DNA of 64,000 nucleotides from positions 186,001 to 250,000 of the forward strand of contig LNKV01000034.1 in NCBI GenBank assembly GCA_001465935.1, read 5' to 3'. Both the position numbers and the translations under genes were made by a program. Origin of the DNA: Clarireedia homoeocarpa (Eukaryota > Ascomycota > Leotiomycetes > Helotiales > Rutstroemiaceae). The first letter of the stretch is position 1; each line of letters begins with the position of its first letter. The notes under the pieces were generated by a model, which was not told the origin of the DNA, did no database searches, and saw nothing but the letters and a program-made list of their open reading frames with translations. Positions 43,952-56,700 of this stretch are shown in pieces.

Positions 43952-45036
43952 TGAAGGTATGTTCGCATTCGAGCAGCTGGCGCCGCAATCAAGACCGGGT
44001 TCCAGATGTCAATGTCGGATGCCGTATTTTCAATATGACTTCCACGGTCTCGTTGAGATGAGAAGCTATCTATGCTCCGGTAAATACGACGGCTTCATCA
44101 GTGTACACGTTCAAGCATTCCATAGAACAGGTCATTTGCAGAATATTTGCCAATCTTTTCATCACTGTCATATTTAGCCAACAACGATGTTATTCTCTCA
44201 TCTCTCATTCACTTGGGTTTGGATTTCTCTTTCTTTTGCCTCATGCCTTTCTGATCACACAAATTGGGGTAGCTTTCAACGCAGCTAATATCGCATGCCT
44301 CAACAATCATAGTATAGATTCGAGGATACGTTTGGCTGTTGCGGAGAAGCCATTCGAAATAGGTGAAAGCTCATTTATAGGATCTTGAAATGGCGTAAGA
44401 TGATAATCTGATATGCTCGAGGCTGAATTTCCTGCTCGGGTTCTTGGACTAGTGACCCCAAGTGACCACAATGTTTACCTACGCTCTAGCCCACAGCAAC
44501 CGTCACCTCATCTACCTTGTGAGAAGCTCTGACATTAAAGAATCGCAGTCTCAATCATTTCTTAACATGCAACCGCGCACACATCACAAGAAGTGCTTCG
44601 GGATCTTTATTGATACATCTTCGCTAAAGAGGGTAGAATGGTTGGCAGGTCCAGTCGATGAGCTTTTATACTATGCAGCTACTCAAATATGATTTCAATT
44701 TTCGAGTGAATCGAAAGAAGACGAGCATCTAGAACGGAGAGATAAACCTGGTTGAGAAGGAGGGGCGATTGTTTATCTACTGCCGACGATGAATTGCGGA
44801 GGGTTTTCCATTTTCGAACATTTGAAAGCGGTGATAGTCTGATAGAGTTGATTCACTTCCACAACTTGCGACGACCTGAAAGTTTACCGAAGATCTGGTC
44901 TGGGAGATCTTACAAAATGTGAAAGACATCAATGCTAGTTCAGACGCAGAAAAATTACAGCCTCTACAAGCATGGTTGATTTCCATAGTCGTTAAACTCG
45001 TTGACCATCATATATCCGTATTTCGTCCCAGCTACA
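43952..45036. other. Intergenic between convergent genes
   Basis: About 1.1 kb; open frames at 44101-44388 and 44462-44692 are short and without coding character. Nothing recognised. Confidence 0.6.
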
Positions 45037-46543
45037 CTACTTATAAATAACCCCCGCAAACAACGCCACCCCTTCTATATCCTCATCCATCTCCCCGCAC
45101 CTCCCATCCCCCCTCCTGCAGCTCTCATTCTCCCCTCCCTCTCCCAGCCTTTTCCACAAGCTGACCCCCCTATCAAATACAACCATACATTCCACTCTAT
45201 CATCTTTCCTCCTCAAACCGACCATGGTATGTGACCTAATATATTCTCTCTTCCCGCAAAAATTCCGTCGCGTCCAGTCGAATGGCGAGCCGATCCCTAT
45301 TAAACAAGCAAGATGTGCCGCCTCGACTTTATTATCTGCTATATGGTTTATTATCTGGTCTTGAATTTCTAGCGGGAGACTGTGAAGTCGAGTTTGGTTA
45401 TGCTGAGGAGGATAGAACGGTGTAAAAGCTTGGAGAAAATGAGAAATGACTTGGGGAGTTGGGGGATCGATGCCATTGATCAGGCATTGGGGAGCTGTGT
45501 ATTCCAACTGGCCGGTTGTAGTGCTAGTCCAGCAGAGCATGAAATGCCTCACAGAGAATAACAGAAAGCGCTTTCTCTTCCGCAAACTCCCCACCACTTC
45601 TCTCTCAGTCTCCGCCTCTCTCCTCAACTCATCAAACGTCTCTTTCAAATTCTGACTCAATCTCACTTCCACCCCTCCAAGCACCACCTTCTTACGCATC
45701 GGCTTCCAATTCGGCAACTCCAAATTAGAAACCCATGTTTGCGGGTAATAACGCCACCCCTTCGGCACCTTCTCCACAAGAAACCCCCCCTCCTCCACAA
45801 TTTTTATATCCAAAGTAACAATCGCCAGCACCGCACGTGCTAGTTTGAGAAACGTGATGTCGCGATAACTTCTGCAAAACACATGTCTCCACTGAAACGC
45901 AAAATCCGTTAGAAGCCGACCTACAAACGCGACAGTTCGCTCCGATGGATACGGGAATGTTGGATCAGTAAAATTATGACAGGGAGATGATAATGGGAAA
46001 GCATCTAGATCTAGCGAATGAGGGGTGTTCAGCTCGATTGGAGTGAACTCCGCCATTTTTACAACCTCGCTTGTTGGCCCAGCTTCGCGGAATCGTGAGA
46101 GTGGGATTTGGATACTTCCTTGGTGGTGGGTGAAGTATAGTTTATCGGCGTTGAGATCGTATGTGAACACAGTGCTATCGCTCCATCGTCTATCACCGTA
46201 TGGGTTTGGGATATCGTCGAAGATCTTCCAGACGTTCCAGGGATGGATTGGAAGACCGGCGTGTAGAGCGGCGAAGGTTTCATCTGGAATGAGAGGTGAG
46301 TTGGGAGCTTGAGAGAATTGCCGAGATAGATTAGGGAAAATGTGGTGAGGAAATGGGAAAGTTGCCTTTGCTTTTGCCCTTTAACAAATTGGTAGCTTGC
46401 TGCATATCATAGGCGAAGCGGGTTTGAGGACGCTTGTAGAAGTAGACGACATCTGGAGAATTTTAGCTTAGTTTGGTGCTAAAAATTTAAATTGAAGCAG
46501 TTCTACCTTTGTTCAGGATATACAAAAGTGTTGGCACGCCCAT
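45037..46543 (-). CDS. Unknown protein, three exons, with a GC-AG intron
   Basis: Minus strand exons 46543-46507, 46452-46366 and 46283-45037 give 456 aa. Exon 1 encodes MGVPTLLYILNKD; exon 2 VVYFYKRPQTRFAYDMQQAT; exon 3 starts DETFAALHAGLPIHPWNVW. The second intron begins GCAACT (AAAG|GCAACT) and ends CATTCCAG, the only junction that keeps frame; the alternative frame reading through exon 3's upstream DNA has no start codon. The GTG at 46170 is internal. Near the C-terminal half, LHSLPLEIQDQIINHI resembles the start of an F-box or related fungal helical motif, then VEAAHLACLIGIGSPFDW. No signal peptide or membrane helix. A clear but broken paralogue lies at 55985-56700. Function unknown; the family seems to be a fungal-specific one. 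Confidence 0.75.
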
Positions 46544-46595
46544 GGTTATCCAACTGGGAAACAGGTGGAGGAAGCACCAATACCTTTACGTGGTG

Positions 46596-46695
46596 TTATT
46601 TACTAGTTGGAATGACAGATGTATTTACTAGTTGGAATGACAGATGTATTTACTAGTTGGAATGACAGATGTATTTACTAGTTAGAATGACAGAT
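46596..46695. repeat. 25-bp minisatellite, four copies, in a promoter
   Basis: Four head-to-tail 25-bp units (GTATTTACTAGTTGGAATGA plus CAGAT) at 46596, 46621, 46646 and 46671; the last has TTAGAA for TTGGAA. The array begins 53 bp upstream of the ATG of the minus-strand gene ending at 46543. Confidence 0.95.
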
Positions 46696-47782
46696 ATATC
46701 AATCAAGCGACTTCCTAGTAGCTTTGATGCGCAAGTATTGGTCGTATCATCTACGGTCTGTCGCCGTAGTTTTTGGTAAATTTACAGAAGGGACGGTTGC
46801 CTAGAATCAGCATCTAATCGGAAATTTATTTATCCGATCTCTCAGCTTCCTCCATAAAGCGAATGTCTCCCTTCCCCTGCATCTATCTATCTATCTCCAC
46901 GACTTTAGAAGCATGAAAGTGTCGCATAGTGTCGTGCCGTGTCTCTATTTCTCTCAACATCAATCATTGGCAATGGAATTGCAAAGTGTATTTTCCAAAA
47001 ACGGCAAGATTCCGGAAGGAGAGACTGGACCGTTGGGAATTTGTCCCCCCCTTCTCTCTAAGCCCTCTCCTGCGCGTGGCTCGGTAACAAGGTCACATCT
47101 TCGTATCGAGTACCAAGAGATGCGACAAGATACAGAACCTTAGACTCCATATTACATCTACTTCACTCTCTTGCAGCTTACATGTGTAGCGGTAAAAGGC
47201 TCTCCAACGGGAAATCTACTTAACTTTAGCATGATCATGAACTTTATAAGCTTGTAGTGGTGAGGGGGAAGATGCATGTTGTAGGTAAAATGCAGGCGAT
47301 TGAGAGCTCTGACGAGACAGTTGAGATGGATTCACTTGGCAGATTAGGATTTGAGTAGATAGATAGTAGATGAGCTTTGTCTTCTGTCTTCTGTCTTCTG
47401 AATAAAGTGGCTCTGATTAAACCCACCTGATGGTCCGGCACTTGCCTTTGCAACACAAGGTTATACGACACTTTCTGAGCTTTAAGTTTGACTTTCTTGT
47501 GACTCAGTGGTCGAGTGGAGGTGAATAATCAGATCAAATACGCCGTGATAGAAGTACGTACTGTAGTAATACCAATAATTTATCCACATAAGCAAAGGAA
47601 ACATGCAGAAAGCGTAAGCTCTAAATCATTATCTTGCCGGCGATATCCATAAAGGTTGCCAGTAAGACGCAGGGACAATTTTTTTTTCTCACTGTCGGTT
47701 TCATCTTGTCTCAGCGCATAACTTCTAATCATCAGAGCATGCAGGTTCGGGCCTTGCCGAAAGTTGCTACCCTCAATACGGG

Positions 47783-47828
47783 CACCACCACCACCATCAC
47801 CATCATCATCATCATAATAATAATAACA
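47783..47828. repeat. CAC/CAT/AAT trinucleotide microsatellite
   Basis: Run that changes from CAC through CAT to AAT units. Confidence 0.85.
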
Positions 47829-50800
47829 AAAAGAACCACAAGGGCGCAATGGTCATTCAGAGGGGGGCGATGTGAAGAAAGTTTCCCAGGATAAATTCCT
47901 AACGACGCGAGAGGCAAAAAGGGACATTGACACAACGTTCTAGACGCGAATTTGCCAGCGATAAGAAGGCGAGCTATGCGGCGGAGAAGTGGTTTGCTTC
48001 GGCATCACCTACTCTTCTCTGGCCTGGCTTCCCGACATTGTGGTCAGCTATGTCCAGGTGGTAAATACGATTGGGCAGAAGTGGATCTTGTAAAAGAAAT
48101 GAATTATGAGTAGAAGTGGAGCGATATCATTGTGTGAATATGAAGCCATAGACATGGAGACTTAACGGGCGATAGCGAGATACGTTGTCGCAGACTAGTT
48201 CTAATGAATGATGAACGAACGAGAGAACAATGCAGCGCACATGTACGGTAAGGTTACTTTGTACCGCATACACTAGAACTATGACGATGACGATATTTTC
48301 TTGCTGGCAGCTTTTGGGTGAGAAGAATTATTTTTTGCCTGCTCATGATTCAAGCTCGCCTCAGGAGGTCATGGTGGGTGGTCGCAGCTCATCTTCCATT
48401 CTTCCCGTAGCTAACGACGAGGTGATGAGCTGAAACTAGCGCCGGCGACCGAGCCAAACATTACTATAGTACATGTGCTGGACGCTTAGACTAGAAGCGT
48501 CTTGGCTGCCTGTACTTCCGTACGTGGGTAGGTAATGTCATGTCAGTCCAGAGCCGCAGGAGCTACGAAGTACAAGAGCTGGTTGTTGTTGTTGTTGAGT
48601 TTTGCTACTGTATTCAAATCTGACTAACCTTACTCTGAGAGCTCGGAGCTCAAAGGGAGATATTACGACTTACGACGTGCGTGATACTTGCCATGTGGAA
48701 ACGGCGGCGGACCAAAAGGTTTCGTGTCGTGTTGTCTCGAATCCTCATTTCGTCGAATAGGAACGAGTGCGCATCTGCTAAGGCACCTAAGGGATCTCCT
48801 GCGGGTCACTATTATCATTTGGTCATCTCATCTACCACATGTTTCCAAGGCGATCGACTTGAAGCCACATCTGTCATATCAGACCTCCGACTACCTTCCT
48901 ACTTTGTAGACTACTGTGCAAAAATGCACGGTGTGGTGCCTTTGCGTCCTGCATGTCAGAAGAAGAGGAAGAAAAGCTTGGTGAGTTGCTGTAGGGTTGT
49001 GTGACCGAGTATTGACCGATCAAATTGAGTTTGATAGACGTTCCAACGAGGCCCAGATTCTTTCCCCGAACCGCCGTGATAGAGAGATACAGTCGAGACT
49101 TCTTTTTGCTTGGAAATGTGTGGAGAGCTCATGTCGTAAGTGGATATCGACTTGCGTCGAGTTTTATGCAAAGATAGGCCACTCACTCCACGGTATGCTT
49201 CGGAAAAAGTTCTGTACGAAGTACAGAACAAAGAAAGGTACTCTCAAAAGGTACCCAAGAAACGTACCCTCAAAAGGCTCGGACTTACCCATTTGGTCAT
49301 CCCGGCCGTGCATCCCTTGTTTTCTTTTTCGTCCCTTGGGTCTTCGAGGTCCCTGATGATACTGTACATTTTTTTCAACCCTGCGCACTACTTCGGCATT
49401 CTTCCTTTCACACCCCTTCGCCTTCGGTCCCTCGCTGCATGGTTGGTTGATAGGGCACGACAAGGATAAAGGAATGCTTCTACAATTCTAGAAGGCTTAC
49501 CCTACCTTTTTCTCGCAAACTTAGTCAGGACACTGCTTTGTACCTTTCTGCAGAGCTGTGAAAGGCTGTTGAGAGGTGTGCAGCTGCAGATAAACGGTGT
49601 GGCTATGTAGCAGCCATTCCATTCAGGTACGAATTCTATACCGGTACTGCACCTGGATGGACGACAGATTTCATCCATGTGAAAATTTTGCATATCCATG
49701 ATGAGTCGTATCCCACCCATCCGCCTTCCGCGGCCATAACTGTCGCAGGTTCAATAGTGTTGGCAGAAGAACAGATAGCATACGAAGTATAGTGGCTAAC
49801 TCATAGGACGGGAGGCGTTGTGTTGTACAGGCCGGTTCATGCAGGTCAAAAACTAGAAAGTTGTGCCATGCTGCCATGGTGCTATGGTGCGATGGTACAG
49901 TACTACTGCATGCTCCCGAACGATCGCTGGCTATACATGTGATCGTCAACTACGAGTGTCAGAGAGCACACTCGTACGAAGTAGACCTCTGAACAAAAGC
50001 TATTATTGTGGTTCGTATCCTATTAGAGAGCGGCTTCAGCATTCTCCTCCCTCCGTTCTCCATTGTATTGTACCAAGTACGCACTCGCGGCGTCGCAATC
50101 TACCTAACTTGACACGGAACATCTGCCGTCAGATCTCCATGCTGAGAGACAAAACTTTTTGGAAAGACTCACCCACCTGATATATAAGTGGCTCGATGCC
50201 CAAGTACTAATCATGGATAAGAAGTGGAACCTGCACTGCATTCATTTGGAACTTGGAAGCCCCCCTATATTTTGTGGATATCTCTCACCCGGCACCCCGG
50301 CGGCATCCTGCTTCGGCTTAGGAATATCCTTGAAACAGCGAAAAGCCGGTGGAGAATGGGTGATCTTTTATCTCGTGAAAATTGCAAACGCCCATCGCCA
50401 GCTCAATGAGGCACTTCCCTACCAAAACATGCCGTCCGTACCCGTAATGGTAGCCTCGCTACGGGAGAGGCGTTGGCGTTGCAAAGCACGCGTTGCCGGT
50501 TGCTTACTGGCAGGGCAGGATTGCAGCCAATGAATCCCTGAGGATTGCACGGATACCTCTGTGATTCGATGGGTTTGGCCACGGCGAGGTGTTTTGGATG
50601 CTTGATAGCCTTTGAGATGGGAGGTGGACCCTCTTCCGCTTGTGCATCCATGCTACCTTCTACCGGTGCATCGATCACGGCATGCTAGCTATGCGAGCTC
50701 TTTCAGAACATCATGAATATCACCACTGCATAGGGCATCTGTCTTAAACAAAGGCATGGGATCCGTATCTCCTCTCATTGGTCGACGCCGATTAGTCCCT

Positions 50801-51340
50801 ATCTCCTGAGAATCCATGTTATCTTATTCTTATCCCTAGTTCTACCAAATTCTTATCCCTACTCGTAGCTCTCCTCGAGTACCAAATGGAAGTAGTTCTA
50901 CGTCGTACCTTGCCATGCAATCATGTCCACTTCACACCACCCTTCATACTTTGGACCCAAGGTAGGGATGAGCTTTGGGCAAGAATAGAATGTGCAACTG
51001 AGTCGTTCCTTGGCCAAAATTCTGGATCCTGTGGTCTGGTACCTGAGTAGTCTCGTTTCTCGTTCGTCCGGACAAAGCAGTCACCGACCGCATCCTGCGT
51101 AAGTCAAGCAGCCAAGCAAGATTCATTGTTCTCCACCCTCCATCCACCCTCCTCCACCCATACAGTACTAAGAAAGTACTTCGTACACCACACCACGGTA
51201 GCGACTTTCTGTTTTAAAGGAGCATGCTTCGTGCGGAAGGTACATAATACAAGTACGGAAGGATGGACGTGGAAGTGGGTTACCGGTGGAGAATGGGGAT
51301 TTGATTCAATCCGTGCCACACCTTGTGTCATATACATTTG

Positions 51341-51342
<2 letters not shown>

Positions 51343-51370
<28 letters not shown>
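51343..51370. repeat. CAT trinucleotide microsatellite
   Basis: About nine CAT units in intergenic DNA. Confidence 0.85.
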
Positions 51371-51372
<2 letters not shown>

Positions 51373-52023
51373 TATCATTCCTTTTGGCCTCCTCTTCCTC
51401 GCCTTTCTGTTCCCTCCTCCTCGGACGCACTGAGTCACCCACCTTATCTTTCTGTCCCTTTCACATTCATATCCTCCACGAGACTATCCATCCATATATC
51501 CATAGTCCTCTCTGCCTTTCATTCGAGATTGTTCGGTTTTTCCATCTGAGCTTCCATCTGAGCGACCTTATCATTCTCCCAAGATCTCTTGTCTTCTATC
51601 CTCCTCTCTCGACTTCTTTATTGTTTATGCATCAATTTTCCGAAACAAGCTCAAAGCTCTTTTGATCAGGCTTTCCCCATCTCGGGCCACACCTCGGGGC
51701 TTCTTTGATCTTATGGTTCCTTTATAGCCTCTTACTGTTCAAGTATTGGCGTACGGAAACGGTTGTTTTGGCTTGCATCATAGCCTAGAAGAGGCGAAAC
51801 GTTACTTTAGGGGAAAAAAAAATTACCGATCACTGAAACGATAAACACTTAACCCAATCGAATTTCTTCGACGCCTCTTCTCGAAAGGTCCATATTCTTT
51901 TTATAAATCCTTTGTGGGTATTGTGGTATAGCCCCGTAGAGGAGAGCTTTTATTTCTTCTCGTGAGAGAATTATCGGATTGCGGCATCGATTGATCGACG
52001 ACGACGACGACGACAGCGATACG

Positions 52024-54758
52024 ATGTCCGGCGAATCTACCACGGCGAGCGAAAGCAATGGAAGTCCTAATGTGGCGTACGCGGAGTTAACATCAGAGCA
52101 ACCGAGTCCTACAGAAAGTAATGTACCAAGCAGACCGGGGAGTGCAGGTGCAAATCCCCCACCAAAAGGTCGAGGCAGGGTTCGATTCCACCATGACAAT
52201 GAAGTCAATGATGCCGAGAACAAGAGATCCAGCTTGCTATTGCGTGACAAATCTATGTCGCCGCATAGACTACCATTATCACAGTCTAGCAAGACTACTC
52301 CACCATCCCATTCGAGAAACGGCAGTGCCACTTCATTGCTGAAATTTACACCAGATAAGGAAAAGGAAAATCCATTACCGGAGTCAGGCGCCAACAGTCC
52401 AGGTGCCACGACGCCTACAACCACCACACCAACAGTGAGCAAGCCTCGGCCTAGTGTGCTGAGAAGTAACCCACAAGGATACAAGGCCGAGTTGTATGAG
52501 GTCGAGGAGGACAATGAAAAGACTTTCTCTGCTCTTGCAGCTCAAAGTCGTGCACAGAGGATCGCTTCACTCGTAGGAAGTCATTCAACACCCAATTCTC
52601 GCAGAACTAGCTTGGATGATGATGCTGAGGAATACTCTCCGCGACCAAAGAATCCTGGCGGTTTGCCCGTAAGGATAGATGATATCCCTTTGGTACCCAT
52701 GGGAAGCAGAGCCTATGATGCAGCTGACAGCGATGATGACATTCACAAAGAGAAAGCAAAACAATCAACCTCATCCGAAGCACACAAACTTGTAAGGTCA
52801 CACACCAGAAAGGCTCCAACAGATTCCCTTAAGATGCCGGTACCACGTCCAGGCCTGGTCTCAGGACAAGTGACCCCAGAAGACGAGCATGCAATTGTCG
52901 AAGAGTATGTCCCACGTCCTCAACAATTCAGAGGTGGTGTTCTGTCTTCGCTCTTGAAGCTTTATAACCCGCCCACAGCAAACCAGGGTAGTGTACCTCC
53001 ATCTCGCAGAAACAGCATGGACTCTGAAGGAACTCTTCCTGTTTCCCTCGGCTCATCAGGTGTCACGACCCCCAAAAGGAACGCAAAATGGTACCATCAA
53101 AAGAACCAATCTCAAGACACATTAGCTGGACTCATGGAAGCTTCAGCAATGCTCGCTGCTCCCGCCACTGGTGGTGCTCCCAGAAAGAAGGGACCATTGA
53201 GGCCTGGAATGGGAAAGCGCACACACAGTGGCCGACTTATCGAGACTGCCGCAAGACAATTGGCAGGCCGACCAAGATTGGAGGACGAAATCAGGATTAC
53301 AGTACACATCGCGGAGACATTGAGTCGACAGAAATATCTTTTGAAATTATGCCGAGCACTCATGACATATGGAGCCCCTACTCATCGTCTGGAAGAGTAC
53401 ATGAAGATGACGGCTCGAGTGCTTGAGATTGACGGTCAATTTCTCTACATTCCTGGATGTATGATCATCTCATTTGATGATGCTTCAACCCATACCACCG
53501 AAGTTAAGCTTGTTAGGTCGGTGCAAGGAGTGAATTTGGGGAAGTTGAAGGACGTTCATGAGATTTACAAAGAGGTTGTACATGATGTTATTGGCGTAGA
53601 AGAAGCTACACAGCGCTTGGATGCCATTATTCGTCAGAAGCAAAAGTTCCACCCTTGGTTCCTCGTTTTTGTTTATGGTCTTGCAAGTGCTAGCGTTGCA
53701 CCTTTCGGTATGTTCTCGATATACCCATCAGTAATTCAATCTCTAACATATTTCTAGCATTTGAGGGACGTCTCATTGATCTACCAATTGCTTTCATCTT
53801 AGGATGTCTGCTTGGTTTCCTTCAACTTATCGTCGCACCTAAATCTGATCTTTACGCCAACGTCTTTGAGATTTCCGCCGCAGTTTTGACCTCCTTCCTC
53901 GCTAGAGCCTTCGGTTCCATCCAAGGAGGCAATCTATTCTGTTTCTCCGCACTTGCTCAATCATCCATCGCTCTTATCCTTCCTGGATACATGGTTCTTT
54001 GTGGCTCACTGGAACTCCAATCTCGCTCGATGGTCGCCGGTTCTGTTCGTATGGTTTATGCAATCATCTACTCCCTCTTCCTCGGATTTGGTATCACAAT
54101 TGGTACTGCCGTCTATGGATTACTCGACGCAAATGCCACCAGCAGAACAACATGTCACGCACCAATGAACCCATACTATCGATGGTTCTTTGTCCCCATG
54201 TTCACTCTATGTCTCTCAGTCATCAACCAAGCGAAATTCAAGCAAATGCCGGTTATGCTTAGCATATCTTTCGCCGGTTATGTGGTTAACTTCTTTTCGG
54301 CGAAACGATTCCCATCATCCGCACAGATCTCCAATACTCTTGGTGCTCTTGCAGTCGGTGTCCTAGGGAACCTGTACTCTCGTGTTCGACATGGTGTCGC
54401 TGCTGCTGCGCTTCTACCTGCGATTTTCGTACAGGTTCCTTCTGGTCTTGCGGCTTCAGGGTCGCTGCTGGCGGGTCTTAGTACGGCAGATGAAATCACG
54501 AATAGTACGACTTATGCAAATGGTACGGCGAAACTTAATGGAACTTCTTCGGTATGTCTTACTTTCGATTTCCTTGAAACACATGGAACTAACAACATAT
54601 AGGTCCCTGTAACGAATACGGATGATTTGAACACAATCGTTTTTAACGTTGGGTTCAGCATGATTCAAGTAGCGATCGGTATTACTGTTGGACTTTTCCT
54701 CAGTGCGTTGATAGTCTATCCACTAGGGAAGCGGAGAAGTGGATTGTTCAGTTTCTAA
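52024..54758 (+). CDS. ThrE-type (DUF1212/Prm10-like) membrane transporter
   Basis: Three exons, 52024-53707, 53758-54551 and 54603-54758, give 877 aa. Residues 1-460 are hydrophilic, S/T/P-rich and probably cytosolic. From about 460 the protein matches the putative threonine/serine exporter family found in yeast Prm10: YLLKLCRALMTYGAPTHRLE, IPGCMIISFDD, then about ten hydrophobic helices (for example FLVFVYGLASASVAPF, LPIAFILGCLLGFLQLIVAP, NLFCFSALAQSSIALILPGY, MVYAIIYSLFLGFGITIG and a last one at the C terminus). N-glycosylation-like NATS, NSTT, NGT sites lie in loops. The architecture (ThrE domain followed by ThrE_2) is well conserved in fungi; transport of threonine or serine is inferred from bacterial relatives. 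Introns are 50 and 51 nt. Confidence 0.88.
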
Positions 54759-55984
54759 AGAATTGAACGGAAGATATGCAGACATGACATGGGCATAATT
54801 TCGAGATGGCCATCGTACATGCATCTATGCACATACAGTACATCAATAACGAACACACAGCGTTTTCCTTGATGGAAATAGAAAGCAAAATTACTGCAAC
54901 AGGAACATATGAGAAGCGATTGTAGGAGTTTGGGGGATTTGATGATCGAAGACCTGGCGTCTGATAAACAATGATTGAGATGGGGGGTTCATGAATGAGA
55001 AAAATCGCTACTTTAATTGCTTTGGGTAGCTGGACGCGGATGCGAAAATTAGGGGTTTAGACATAGATTAGATGAGATGATAATACCTTTAGACTTTTAG
55101 ATTAGTTCTAGATAGATGGGCTCTTCGCAGACCAGATGGCTTTGGGATGGATGGGTAGATGGGCTTTCGGACTGGGCATGGTTGGGATAGGGTTGGGAGG
55201 TACAGATGGACAGATACCCATGGGAAGGAAACAAAACATTCTTGTATTTATTTTATTTTTTCTTTGCTCATATAGATTTTCGGGAGCTGAAGAGGAAGAG
55301 GAGATGAGGAGGAGAAGATGATGGGGTTGTCAAAAGAAAGAGAGATTTAATGACAAAGATATGCATGTACAGCTTTCCTTTTTGCTTCATTTGACTTAAT
55401 GGGAAACATGAAATCAGTGATATGGAGTATAGATAAATTTCAAGTTGTTTTTCGCATGTGACTACGATTGCTATATGATTGCGGCTTGCTTGGTTTGGTT
55501 GGCGGCATGAGGTGCAGGGGAATAGGAGTCGGGGGTGGGGGAAGAAGGGAGAAAGAAGTATGATATCACTATTGATCAGGGTCAGGGGCTTTCTATCTGA
55601 GTTTGCTTGTAGAAATGTCCAGTTTGCGTAGAACCTACAAATCGTATGTTTTACAATCCTGTCGTTTCTCCCCACAGAATCGAAAATTATTTGGTGGAAA
55701 GCGACAAGGGGAGCGACAAGGACATAACCAGGGAGTAAAACAAGGGGTTCTTAAGTAAACTCGTTTGATTGCTTTCTCTCTGCCTTGAGTGTTCCTTAAG
55801 TGTTCCTTAAGTGTTCCTTACAGTAAGTATTATATTACTTAACCGTAGATCGGCTAAAATGGAGAACAACAACAGAGAAACTGGAGTACAACACGGGCTT
55901 CAACTATCCAGATGATACCCTTTATTGTACTATCCTACTCTTGGTCCACCGTATAACCTCTATTCTGGCGGGGCGGAAGTACAG
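54759..55984. other. Intergenic, nothing recognised
   Basis: About 1.2 kb. Contains three copies of TTCCTTAAGTG near 55791-55820 but no gene. Confidence 0.6.
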
Positions 55985-56700
55985 TACCAGTCTGGACTCC
56001 AATTTTCCCGCATGAGCCATGCCATATCGTAGCCAGTTGAAAGACGATCGATCCTAAGTCTAGTAGACATCCTAGCAATGCAGCTTTCACCGGCCCGTGA
56101 GAGGCAGAGTCCAAGATGTGATCCTGGATCTCGAGGGTAAGTTTGTGGGGTCGACTCGAAGTACGAGCTTTTTCGAAAGGACCATGTGGGCCATGTAAAA
56201 GCTTTGAGAAGCAATGTTATACAAGTACTTGCTGACGTTGGTGGGTCGGCCCCGCTCATGAGTGATTCGGGCTTGGAATAGAGAAGTGCGCCTTTTGGAT
56301 CGGTCCAACGTGGCATTACGTACCGTAATGAGGATAGCAGAAAGACTTTGGATGGGCGAGAAGTCCACCATCATCTCCCGGAGGAATGCTTCGTCGCTGT
56401 TGTTGGCTGAAGTCATTTGCAGAAGAGAAAGGATGCTTCCAAATTCTGACTGAGAATGACCTCTGTGTGCCTTCATAATTGAATCTTGACAATGAGGGCC
56501 CCCACTTTCGGCACATCCAAAAACATTGACATATTGCAACGAAAGTCCGGGATGAAGAAACCCAATCTGTTCGGCAACATCCAAATCCAAGGTAGCGATA
56601 CAGAGGATGGCGAGTGCCAGTCTGAGGAATGTGCAATCTCTGTTCGTATTTCAAAGAACATGTCGTCACTGGTGCGCAAAATCAGCAACTAACACGGTGA
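55985..56700 (-). pseudogene. Decayed paralogue of the 45037-46543 gene
   Basis: Reading the minus strand and changing frame gives an ordered match to the intact gene: VADFAHQ, stop, RHVL against TDFAFQWRHVF (stop at 56666-56668 in place of the Trp codon); RDCTFLRLALAILCIATLDL against RDITFLKLARAVLAIVTLDI; EVILSQNLE against EVRLSQNLK; KVFLLSSLRYVMPRWT against KRFLLFSVRHFMLCWT; SGADPPTSA against NGIDPPTPQ; LTLEIQDHILDSASHGPVKA against LPLEIQDQIINHIADNKVEA; ALLGCLLDLGS against AHLACLIGIGS. At least three frame changes and several stops rule out function. Remains of the N-terminal part may reach to about 57130 but are not convincing. The copies lie 10 kb apart in the same orientation. Confidence 0.85.

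Larger units (their letters stand above)
46696..52023. other. 5.3-kb gene-free region
   Basis: No supported gene. Holds CTTCTGT repeats near 47380, CAC/CAT/AAT trinucleotide runs (47780-47830), a CAT run (51343-51370) and five of the ten TACGAAGTA motifs. The right end is the promoter of the ThrE-like gene; its open frame extends to a TTG at 51979 but the ATG is 52024. Confidence 0.7.

Noticed and set aside
51849..52514. 221-codon minus-strand frame
   Set aside because: Antisense of the N-terminal region of the ThrE-like gene, whose frame continues into recognisable membrane domains.
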